Shown one piece after another: positions 1 to 5,773 of a stretch of 8,882 nucleotides of DNA. Where the stretch lies: assembly GCA_002686675.1 (NCBI GenBank), contig NYYF01000045.1, positions 1-8,882 on the forward strand, read 5' to 3'. Origin of the DNA: Fidelibacterota bacterium. GTDB lineage: Bacteria > Marinisomatota > Marinisomatia > Marinisomatales > UBA8229. How positions within the stretch are numbered: position 1 is the stretch's first letter; every line of letters starts with the position of its first letter. The notes under the pieces were generated by a model. The model was not told the DNA's origin. It was given only the letters and a program-made list of their open reading frames with translations, and did no database searches. A program made the position numbers and the translations under genes.

Positions 1-810
1 AATTGTTACTGTCCTGATCTGCCCCTTGGATCGTTGGAAAAGCGGGCCGTTTTTGTTCAATCGTTTCTAAAAGAACATCCCAATACAATAGTAGTAGATG
101 CCGGGGATTTTTTTTCGCCCGTCCATAAGCCTCTGAAAGATAGTCTCGTCACAGAAGCATACAGTTTTATTCCATATGATGCAATTCTTCCCGGGGATCA
201 GGAACTCACTCGCGGGCAGGAATCAATGGACGGAATTTTGCGCCGGATTGGTGCTGATTTAGTTGTATCAAATGTTCAATCGCCATTGATTCAAGGGTCC
301 ATGACATTAAAAATTGTGGAAAGAGGCGGTCTAAAAATAGGTATCCTGGGGATCCTGGGAAATCGGTCATTCAAATATTATCCAAAGGAAATCAGCAACG
401 CTATTACACTCCATGATCCTGTCACAACAGTAAAAAACATTTTAAAGAAAATTCGTCAGAAAGTGGATGTCGTCTTAGTGCTTTCACACCAGGGCTTTGA
501 CCAGGATGTATCTTTTGCACAACAATTGAAAGAAGTAGATATCATTATCGGAGCGCACAGCCAGACAGTTATCCATGATCCAAAGGAGGAAAACGGTGTC
601 CTCATTACCCAAGCGGGGAAGGATGGCCATTACGTGGGAGTGATAAAAATACAAATGGAAAAACAAAAAAAAATAGTATCTAAAACTGGGTATCTGGAAG
701 AAATGACCCTGGGGATGACTGACCATCCAAAAATTATGGAACTCATCCAGGAATATGAAGAAAAATCAGGTTTTGTTAATCGTGCAAAATTGAAACACAA
801 GGAAAAATAA
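1..810 (+). CDS. UshA-like metallophosphatase, 5' end outside the window
   Basis: The frame is open to the left edge, so this is the 3' part of a longer gene; the TTG at 34 is probably internal. The visible 269 residues look like the metallophosphatase domain of the UshA/5'-nucleotidase superfamily. Landmarks are a CxC motif (residues 2-4) leading into LPLGSLEKRA, metal-binding DAGD at 33-36 (bases 97-108), PGDQEL at 193-207 where relatives have GNHE/D, SHQG at 484-495 and GAHSQ at 550-564, followed by a QAGKDG strand. The protein ends soon after the phosphatase core, so the C-terminal 5'-nucleotidase substrate domain of UshA is absent. The likely role is hydrolysis of phosphoesters outside the cytoplasm, with the signal peptide lost off-window; substrate unknown. 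The stop codon overlaps the next start by one base. Confident at superfamily level only. Confidence 0.82.
   Translation, partial: NCYCPDLPLGSLEKRAVFVQSFLKEHPNTIVVDAGDFFSPVHKPLKDSLVTEAYSFIPYDAILPGDQELTRGQESMDGILRRIGADLVVSNVQSPLIQGSMTLKIVERGGLKIGILGILGNRSFKYYPKEISNAITLHDPVTTVKNILKKIRQKVDVVLVLSHQGFDQDVSFAQQLKEVDIIIGAHSQTVIHDPKEENGVLITQAGKDGHYVGVIKIQMEKQKKIVSKTGYLEEMTLGMTDHPKIMELIQEYEEKSGFVNRAKLKHKEK
799..803 (+). promoter_or_regulatory. Ribosome binding site for the 99-aa membrane protein
   Basis: AAGGA lies six bases before the ATG at 810, inside the last codons of the metallophosphatase gene. It supports the TAATG start and suggests coupled translation. Confidence 0.6.
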
Positions 811-1109
811 TGGAAACAATTATTGATCAATTGACAGGGAATCCCGTTTATCTTGCCGTAGCTGTGGTATTGGCTTTGATTATTTTATTTGGAGTGATCA
901 AGAAACTCATGAAATTGGTTATCATTGGAGCGGCAATATTTGTACTCTATATCGCCTATATGGTTTGGACGGGAAAAGAGATTCCGAAATCCCTCCATGA
1001 TGTGCAGAAAACAATCCAGGATACAGTTGAAAAAGGGAAGGAGAAAGGCGGACAAATACTTGAAAAGAAAGTCGGGGAAAAAATAGACCAGGTATTTGAT
1101 AAAGAGTAA
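810..1109 (+). CDS. Small membrane protein with two helices and a charged tail (99 aa)
   Basis: I do not recognise a family. Residues about 13-30 and 35-54 are two hydrophobic segments split by a short basic turn (KKLMK), giving a likely membrane hairpin. The rest (about 56-99) is rich in K, E, D and Q with regular spacing, consistent with an amphipathic or coiled-coil helix in the cytoplasm or periplasm. The ATG shares one base with the stop of the metallophosphatase gene and has an AAGGA site, so the two are probably translated together and may act at the same membrane. No catalytic motif is visible. Alternatives include a membrane anchor or a stress-related envelope protein; neither is supported directly. 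Confidence 0.75.
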   Translation: METIIDQLTGNPVYLAVAVVLALIILFGVIKKLMKLVIIGAAIFVLYIAYMVWTGKEIPKSLHDVQKTIQDTVEKGKEKGGQILEKKVGEKIDQVFDKE

Positions 1110-1154
1110 AACCCTTTCTTAATCAATAATTGTCATATGTGATGTTGCCGGGCC

Positions 1155-1601
1155 TTAAATAAGTTGAGATAGCAAAGAACGGATGACAATATCATCAGTA
1201 GCTTCAAAGAAAAAATCCTGTACGGCCACACCGAACATTATTGCTATAATGATGAGTATGATGATAATAACAACCATCACAATCATCATTGTACCATAGA
1301 GAAACATGTAAGACCGCAACTGATCTAGTGCCTCTGAAAAACTGGTTGATTCTTCATGGAGGACACAATAGTTAAGATTCCCCGCAACAGAAGTCAATCG
1401 CGTGCCAATAAGTATTAAAAAAATACCTATAATAACTGTGGGTATTGAAAATATGAAAATGGTTAAACAGTAAATGAATCCGAAAGCTATATTAATTAAT
1501 CCTACAAATTTACTCCAACGGGCCAGCTTTAAAAGGATATCTTTCCCATGATAGTCCAGTTCATAGTTCAGTTTGGGCGTGTTTTCCGAAATATCATTCA
1601 T
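1155..1601 (-). CDS. Membrane protein resembling DUF5362 (148 aa)
   Basis: A hydrophilic N-terminus of about 25 residues leads to LLKLARWSKFVGLI, then hydrophobic segments at about 34-67 (two closely spaced helices) and 100-126, ending in a short polar tail. The LARWSKFVG entry into the first helix and the overall layout resemble the DUF5362 family of small Bacteroidetes-type membrane proteins; this is from memory and unverified. The function is unknown. The ATG at 1601 follows a weak purine stretch (TAGAGAA). The reading frame continues a short way upstream to a TGA, with a CTG but no ATG, GTG or TTG between, so ATG is preferred. It faces the 99-aa gene convergently across 45 bases without an obvious terminator. 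Confidence 0.75.
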   Translation of the reverse strand: MNDISENTPKLNYELDYHGKDILLKLARWSKFVGLINIAFGFIYCLTIFIFSIPTVIIGIFLILIGTRLTSVAGNLNYCVLHEESTSFSEALDQLRSYMFLYGTMMIVMVVIIIILIIIAIMFGVAVQDFFFEATDDIVIRSLLSQLI

Positions 1602-1620
1602 TATTTTCTCTAGTTTAGGA

Positions 1621-1749
1621 TTAGACGGATTCTTTTTCAGTTCTTCTCATTTCTTCAATTAGAGAGGTTTTTCTATTAATAATACAAAACTCTCCTTTAA
1701 AATTTATTTCAGGGGATAAGCAGGACACAAGAATCCTCTGTATTTTCAT
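1621..1749 (-). CDS. Possible 42-aa small ORF in the membrane-protein operon
   Basis: An ATG at 1749-1747 shares its A with the TAA stop of the upstream 72-aa gene (TAATG), and the frame stays open for 42 codons, ending 19 bases before the start of the 148-aa gene. The product starts MKIQRILVSCLSPE and ends in a charged segment (EEMRRTEKESV); it has two Cys residues and no obvious membrane helix. The stop-start overlap is the same arrangement seen at 808-812. A purine-rich AAAGGAG lies inside the ORF (minus strand), not before its start. No family is recognised and a chance ORF in a 147-base spacer is quite possible. Confidence 0.3.
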   Translation of the reverse strand: MKIQRILVSCLSPEINFKGEFCIINRKTSLIEEMRRTEKESV

Positions 1750-1967
1750 TAATGGTTAAACATATATAAAATAATAAAAGCAATTACGAGGACAACCAGT
1801 GCAAGGATCCGAATGAACAAACTGGAATAGGCAGATGAAAAATCAGTTGGGGTTGTTTGAGAATCCTCATACATGTACTTTTTACGGTTGAATGCGATGA
1901 GTTTCAAGCTGAAAACAAGCAGCCCGAACATAAAAAGAATGGATCCAATCATAACCAGGGGATTCAT
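1749..1967 (-). CDS. Small two-helix membrane protein (72 aa)
   Basis: The protein has hydrophobic segments at about residues 4-26 and 50-69, joined by a polar loop containing NRKKY and a Ser/Thr-rich stretch, and it ends almost directly after the second helix. This predicts a helical hairpin in the inner membrane. I do not recognise a family. The ATG is the first normal start in the frame, but no Shine-Dalgarno sequence precedes it. It is divergent from the SDR gene (50-base gap, so promoters must overlap or lie within the genes) and probably heads a minus-strand unit with the 148-aa membrane protein. Confidence 0.6.
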   Translation of the reverse strand: MNPLVMIGSILFMFGLLVFSLKLIAFNRKKYMYEDSQTTPTDFSSAYSSLFIRILALVVLVIAFIILYMFNH

Positions 1968-2004
1968 ACTGAAAAGTACAAGGGATTCCCATAAGTCTGC
2001 AAGT

Positions 2005-2011
2005 AAAGGAG
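2005..2011 (+). promoter_or_regulatory. Strong ribosome binding site for the SDR gene
   Basis: AAAGGAG sits six bases before the ATG at 2018, one of the two clearest Shine-Dalgarno sequences in the window. It fixes the start of the SDR gene. Confidence 0.8.
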
Positions 2012-2017
2012 AAGGCT

Positions 2018-2872
2018 ATGTTTCAACCAGACCTGTTAAAAAATAAAACCATTCTTATAACCGGAGGAGGCACCGGCCTTGGAAAATCCATGGCAACCCG
2101 GTTTGGGGAACTTGGTGCTAACCTGATCATTTCCAGCAGAAAACAGGAAGTGCTGGATCAGGCTGCGGAAGAACTCCGGCAGACTGGAGCAAAAGTATTT
2201 CCTTTTAGCTGTGATGTGCGCAATCCGCTGGAAATTGATGAACTTCTAAAACAGACAAAAAGTAGATTTGACCGCATTGACGCTTTAGTAAATAACGCTG
2301 CTGGGAATTTTATTTCTCCAACGGAAAACCTTACAGAAAAAGCGTTCAAGGTCGTTGTAGATATTGTTCTTCTTGGAACTTTCAATATGACCCTTGCCGT
2401 TGGGAAGGAAATGATCAGCCGAGGCAGTGGAACCATCCTGAATATCGTTACTACCTACGCTTGGACCGGTAGCGGATACGTAGTTCCATCCGCAGCAGCA
2501 AAAGCGGGGGTACTTGCTGTTTCCCGCTCACTGGCTGTGGAATGGGCAAAGTATGGTATCCGAACCAATGCAATTGCACCGGGTCCGTTTCCAACAAAAG
2601 GTGCCTGGAAACGCCTTGTGCCACCAGGGCTTGGGTTTGAGAAAAAAATGAAAAACAGAATCCCCTTAAAGCGATTTGGGAAACATCAGGAATTGGCAGA
2701 TTTGGCTTCTTATCTGCTCAGTGAAGGTTCTGGTTATATCAATGGGGAGGTAGTGACAATTGATGGTGGAGAATGGCTGAAAGGAGCTGGGGAGTTTAAT
2801 GATTTGGATCGCCTTCCCAAGACTGCATGGAAGATTATGGAAAAACTACGGACAAAATCAAAGAAAAAGTAA
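2018..2872 (+). CDS. 2,4-dienoyl-CoA reductase, SDR type (DECR1-like)
   Basis: A 284-aa short-chain dehydrogenase/reductase. It has the nucleotide loop TGGGTGLG (15-22), SR at 40-41 (a Ser-Arg pair that suits the NADPH phosphate), DV at 66-67, NNAAG (92-96) and PGP (188-190). The classical YxxxK tyrosine is missing: the position four before Lys162 is Ser158. Instead Tyr147, Ser158 and Lys162 line up with Tyr199, Ser210 and Lys214 of human mitochondrial DECR1, within a near-identical TGSGxVVPSAxAKAGV block, and the C-terminal GEFNDL also matches DECR1. The inferred reaction is NADPH-dependent reduction of 2,4-dienoyl-CoA during beta-oxidation of polyunsaturated fatty acids in the cytoplasm. 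The gene stands alone, with no other beta-oxidation gene nearby. The alignment is from memory. Confidence 0.88.
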   Translation: MFQPDLLKNKTILITGGGTGLGKSMATRFGELGANLIISSRKQEVLDQAAEELRQTGAKVFPFSCDVRNPLEIDELLKQTKSRFDRIDALVNNAAGNFISPTENLTEKAFKVVVDIVLLGTFNMTLAVGKEMISRGSGTILNIVTTYAWTGSGYVVPSAAAKAGVLAVSRSLAVEWAKYGIRTNAIAPGPFPTKGAWKRLVPPGLGFEKKMKNRIPLKRFGKHQELADLASYLLSEGSGYINGEVVTIDGGEWLKGAGEFNDLDRLPKTAWKIMEKLRTKSKKK

Positions 2873-3045
2873 TTGTTATCAATCACCTGAATATTTTTTA
2901 ATCTTCCCCGCTGATTTTAAAGGGGAAAAAGATCCCAAAAATATCCTGAACATTCAAAAATAAATTGTTGCCTTGAATATTAATCTTGTAATAGTCTGTC
3001 GCTTGTTAAATTGATTCATTTGTTCACTTTTTTTCTTTAAAATTT

Positions 3046-3098
3046 AAAGTCTGCAGGAGCAACTTTCCCTCCATACCCCCAATGCTCCTGTGGGCTTT
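3046..3098 (+). terminator. 16-bp hairpin, probable terminator or structured RNA
   Basis: Bases 3046-3061 pair with 3083-3098 over 16 positions without a break: 13 Watson-Crick and 3 G-U pairs (3050/3094, 3052/3092, 3053/3091), around a 21-base C-rich loop. On the minus strand those three positions become A-C mismatches, so the fold favours a rightward transcript. The AAAG/CTTT base and the following T-rich TTTCTGTTTCT fit an intrinsic terminator, here 174 bases after the SDR stop. The long loop and the distance are unusual, so a structured 3' UTR or small RNA is possible. Confidence 0.5.
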
Positions 3099-3154
3099 CT
3101 GTTTCTACATTAAAATCGAGTATATTATTTTTTGGATAACAATTAGATATCTTT

Positions 3155-3418
3155 CTAGAATAATTGCCCAATCCAAATTTTTAGGTATCCATTCAATAGT
3201 TTGTACAGAATAATTGTGTAGGGAATCGTCACAGCAAAAAAGGCGATGGGGCTAATTCGTATTTTCTTTGCAAAGGGATTATCCTCTTGTTGTTTTGTGT
3301 ACCATTTCCTTACCTGTTGTAAAGTGAGATGTGCCAATAATCCTGCTAAGATGAATAGAAAGAGGATAACCAGGTGATCAACATTTGAGAGAGAATTCAG
3401 CCACCGCGCAAACTTCAT
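3155..3418 (-). CDS. Small two-helix membrane protein (87 aa)
   Basis: Two hydrophobic segments are visible, about residues 13-33 and 55-76, joined by a basic, polar loop (QQVRKWYTKQQEDN, then AKKIR). By the positive-inside rule this loop is probably cytoplasmic. The ATG at 3418 overlaps the TGA of the sugar kinase gene (ATGA), so translation is likely coupled and the protein is the last member of the Nudix-kinase unit. No family or catalytic motif is recognised. The context alone does not tell whether it relates to sugar uptake. Confidence 0.68.
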   Translation of the reverse strand: MKFARWLNSLSNVDHLVILFLFILAGLLAHLTLQQVRKWYTKQQEDNPFAKKIRISPIAFFAVTIPYTIILYKLLNGYLKIWIGQLF

Positions 3419-4299
3419 TGACCATTTCCCATGAGAAGTGCTGCCCCAAATACTCCTGCTGAATCTCCAAGTTGATTCTTCAAAATGGGGGTTAAAACGT
3501 GATCACTTAACACTTCACTATACACAGCATCTTTTCCTTCAGAATAAAGCATATCAACTTTTGAAAGCCCACCGCCCAACACAATGCAATCAGGATCGAT
3601 TATATCGATTATATTACTTAAAGCACGTCCATAGTTGAGGATGAATTTATCTTTCCATTCAGGGTGTGACTTATATAAACTATTATCGATAATATCAGTT
3701 ACGGTATGATTCTCTCCTGTTAATTCATACCATTCCTTTTCTAAAGCAGTACCGCTGATATATGATTCTGTACACCCTTTATTTCCACAATAACAATCTC
3801 TTCCATCGGGGTATAGAACATGGTGCCCCCATTCCCCGGCAATATGATTTGGGCCCTGATGGATATTGCTATTGATGATTATTCCACCCCCAACACCTGT
3901 GCCCATAATAACACCAAATACCACACCATAACCTTTAGCCGCTCCAAAAATTGCCTCAGCAAGGGCAAAACAGTTTGCATCGTTTTCCATTGCTACAGGA
4001 AGATCAAATTCTCTTTCCAAATCTATTTGCAGGGGTTTACCAATAAGACAAATTGTGTTGCTGTTTTTCATTATTCCTTTAGAGGGATCCACTGCACCTG
4101 GAGTGCAAATACCAATCTGTTCAACGCCAGTTGATTTCTCTAATAATTGATGGCCTAAACCCGCTATTCTTTTTATTATGGCCTCGTAGCCATCTTCTCG
4201 ATTTGTTGGAATTCTTTTTCGATCAATTGTATTATAATTCTCATCCAGTACAATTCCTTCAATTTTTGTTCCACCAAGATCAATACCTATTTTATTCAT
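3415..4299 (-). CDS. ROK-family sugar kinase, fructokinase (Mak)-like
   Basis: The protein phosphorylates a hexose with ATP in the cytoplasm; fructose, glucose or mannose are all plausible. With the start chosen here it is 294 aa. Counting from the ATG, the phosphate loop DLGGT is at 7-11, the catalytic END (Asp107) at 105-107, ExGH at 156-159, and the ROK zinc site is His159 plus Cys169, Cys171 and Cys176 in CYCGNKGCTE, followed by ISGTAL. The DPDCIVLGGG strand and GDSAGVFGAA end are also typical. The zinc loop and the C-terminus resemble E. coli Mak more than NagK (recalled comparison). The ATG at 4299 is preferred over the TTG at 4302 because an AGAGG site lies six bases before it and only three before the TTG. 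It overlaps the Nudix gene by 8 bases and the 87-aa gene by 4. Confidence 0.9.
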   Translation of the reverse strand: MNKIGIDLGGTKIEGIVLDENYNTIDRKRIPTNREDGYEAIIKRIAGLGHQLLEKSTGVEQIGICTPGAVDPSKGIMKNSNTICLIGKPLQIDLEREFDLPVAMENDANCFALAEAIFGAAKGYGVVFGVIMGTGVGGGIIINSNIHQGPNHIAGEWGHHVLYPDGRDCYCGNKGCTESYISGTALEKEWYELTGENHTVTDIIDNSLYKSHPEWKDKFILNYGRALSNIIDIIDPDCIVLGGGLSKVDMLYSEGKDAVYSEVLSDHVLTPILKNQLGDSAGVFGAALLMGNGQ

Positions 4300-4924
4300 C
4301 AAGAACCTCTTTTAATATTGTTTTTAATTCTGATAAAATCATAGATGTTGCACCCCAAACCTTTTGCCTGTTTAACTGAAAATAAGGAACATCAAACACG
4401 TAGCCCCGAATAGTCCGTTTTTCACACTGGCAAGAATTTGGATCCGTAAGTGATAAGACCGAAGCCGAGAACAAAGACTCAACTTCTGTTGGATCCGGAT
4501 ATGTCTCTGGTTTATCATCCACCCAGCCCACAAAAGGATGGATCAAGAAACCAGTAACTGGGACAAAGAGGGGTGTCAATGCACCCATGAATTGAATATG
4601 TTCTGCCTGCACTCCAATTTCCTCATTCGTTTCTCTCAAAGCTGTTTCCCACAACTGTTCTCCTTCTTCCCAGGCACCTCCCGGTAAGGAAATCTGTCCC
4701 TTATGGTACTGAACCACATTGGTTCGTTTTGTGAGGAAAAACCGAATGTCCTGTATGACGGGGAAAAGGAGGATTAACACAGCAGCTGGATTGGGACAAT
4801 CACTATTCGAGGAATAATTGATGGGGTTTCTTGGTTTCGTCAGCATTATTTTCTGTGCAGGTTTTCCTGGTAATTCCTTTACCAAGTGCTGGGCTAATTT
4901 TATTTTCAATGTGTGAATATCCAA
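4292..4924 (-). CDS. Nudix hydrolase, NudL-like CoA pyrophosphatase
   Basis: A 210-aa protein with a perfect Nudix box at 83-105 (Gly83, Glu89, then RETNEEIGV at 97-105), which binds the metal ions. Just before it, LTKRTN..QYHKGQISLPGG (64-83) matches the UPF0035 signature of CoA-specific Nudix enzymes (NudL, NUDT7, NUDT8). These cut CoA and its esters to a 4'-phosphopantetheine product and 3',5'-ADP. The N-terminal ELPGKPAQ segment also occurs in related Bacteroidetes-type proteins, as I recall, so I keep the long form: it begins with TTG at 4924, with a TGA three codons upstream and no clear Shine-Dalgarno. The first ATG (Met27) would remove that segment. It is the first gene of the minus-strand unit with the sugar kinase. 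Confidence 0.88.
   Translation of the reverse strand: MDIHTLKIKLAQHLVKELPGKPAQKIMLTKPRNPINYSSNSDCPNPAAVLILLFPVIQDIRFFLTKRTNVVQYHKGQISLPGGAWEEGEQLWETALRETNEEIGVQAEHIQFMGALTPLFVPVTGFLIHPFVGWVDDKPETYPDPTEVESLFSASVLSLTDPNSCQCEKRTIRGYVFDVPYFQLNRQKVWGATSMILSELKTILKEVLDE
4306..4310 (-). promoter_or_regulatory. Ribosome binding site deciding the sugar kinase start
   Basis: On the minus strand AGAGG is followed by TTCTTG and then ATG (4299-4297). The six-base spacing fits the ATG; the alternative TTG at 4302 would be only three bases away. The site lies inside the end of the Nudix coding region. Confidence 0.6.
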
Positions 4925-4992
4925 AACAAATCAAGGATTATGTACATGATAACCTACAAATTTACGGGAAAATAAGTGATTGTAAAACCCTT

Positions 4993-5004
4993 GGAATATA
5001 TTCC
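4993..5004. promoter_or_regulatory. Perfect 12-bp palindrome in a divergent spacer
   Basis: GGAATATATTCC reads the same on both strands and lies in the 120-base spacer between the Nudix unit (-) and the HAD gene (+). It overlaps a weak promoter-like pair on the + strand (TTGGAA at 4991-4996 and AATAAT at 5015-5020, 18 bases apart). It could be an operator for a dimeric regulator, but AT-rich palindromes also arise by chance. Confidence 0.35.
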
Positions 5005-5044
5005 GGTCTATTTGAATAATCTGGTCAATGTTTCCACGTAAATC

Positions 5045-5683
5045 ATGAGGATAAAACACATTATTTGGGATTGGAACGGCACCCTATTGGATGATCGGTG
5101 GCTCTGTGTGGAAGCTATTAACACAGCATTGAATAAACGGAAAATATCAACACTTACTGAAGATCGATACAGGGAAATTTTCTCATTTCCTGTAGAAGAT
5201 TATTATAAAAAAGTGGGGTTCGATTTTGAGAAGGAACCTTTCCATGTGCCGGGAGATGAGTTTGTGGAATATTATGAGGACCATTTTCATCGGGTTGACC
5301 TGCATGATGAGGTGATACCTGTTTTAGATAGAATAAAAGAGAGTAGCCGATCACAATCCATCTTATCCGCTGGTAAACAGGAATTCTTGAATGAATGGAT
5401 CAAAGATCATGGTCTGGCCGACTATTTTATAAAAGTATTGGGAATAGACAACCAATATGCCACAGGAAAAACTGCGCTTGGTGTGTCCTGGATCAATGAA
5501 ATGCAATATCACCCTGAAGAAGTTATCATGGTTGGGGATACGATCCATGACAGTGAAGTGGCGGAAGCTATGGAAATCGATTGTGTTCTGGTGTCCAATG
5601 GTCATGTGAGTCAGGAAAGGTTAAAAACCACTGGTAGAAAAGTGGTTTCAGATTTGAATGAGTTTATTAACGTTTTAAATTAA
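5045..5683 (+). CDS. HAD-superfamily hydrolase with Asn in motif I
   Basis: A 212-aa haloacid dehalogenase-like protein of the phosphoglycolate phosphatase type with an alpha-helical cap (about 17-85). Motif I is DWNGTLLDD: nucleophile Asp9, but Asn11 replaces the usual acid/base Asp. Motif II is Ser108 (LSAGK), motif III Lys142 (TGKTALG) and motif IV GDTIHD (164-169), which binds magnesium. The likely role is hydrolysis of a small phosphorylated metabolite in the cytoplasm; the substrate is unknown. DWNGT variants are common among bacterial HAD proteins as I recall, so this is a subfamily trait and not a broken gene. A TAA lies two codons upstream of the ATG, so the start is fixed, but no Shine-Dalgarno is seen. 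The antiporter gene follows after 90 bases. Confidence 0.87.
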   Translation: MRIKHIIWDWNGTLLDDRWLCVEAINTALNKRKISTLTEDRYREIFSFPVEDYYKKVGFDFEKEPFHVPGDEFVEYYEDHFHRVDLHDEVIPVLDRIKESSRSQSILSAGKQEFLNEWIKDHGLADYFIKVLGIDNQYATGKTALGVSWINEMQYHPEEVIMVGDTIHDSEVAEAMEIDCVLVSNGHVSQERLKTTGRKVVSDLNEFINVLN

Positions 5684-5773
5684 TTAAGATGTGAATTGAA
5701 AAATATTTCATCCAAGTGAATTTAACACTTAGTCCGAAAAATGCATAATCACCAAAATTACTAATAACAATTT

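Noticed and set aside
34..36. TTG as the start of the metallophosphatase gene.
   Set aside because: The frame is open to base 1 and the upstream residues (CxCPDLPLGS) fit the family, so the true start lies outside the window.
2901..2933. Hairpin TTCCCC/GGGGAA with a bulged outer stem shortly after the SDR stop, a possible terminator.
   Set aside because: The stem is only six pairs around a 12-base AT-rich loop and no T-run follows on either strand; the 3046-3098 hairpin is much stronger.
3820..4134. 104-codon open frame on the + strand.
   Set aside because: It is antisense to the well-supported ROK kinase gene, and its translation has no family resemblance.
4300..4302. TTG start for the sugar kinase.
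   Set aside because: The adjacent ATG at 4299 has proper spacing from the AGAGG site; the TTG would be only three bases from it.
5714..5730. AAGTG/CACTT inverted repeat upstream of the antiporter gene.
   Set aside because: A five-base stem with an AT-rich loop in AT-rich DNA is expected by chance.
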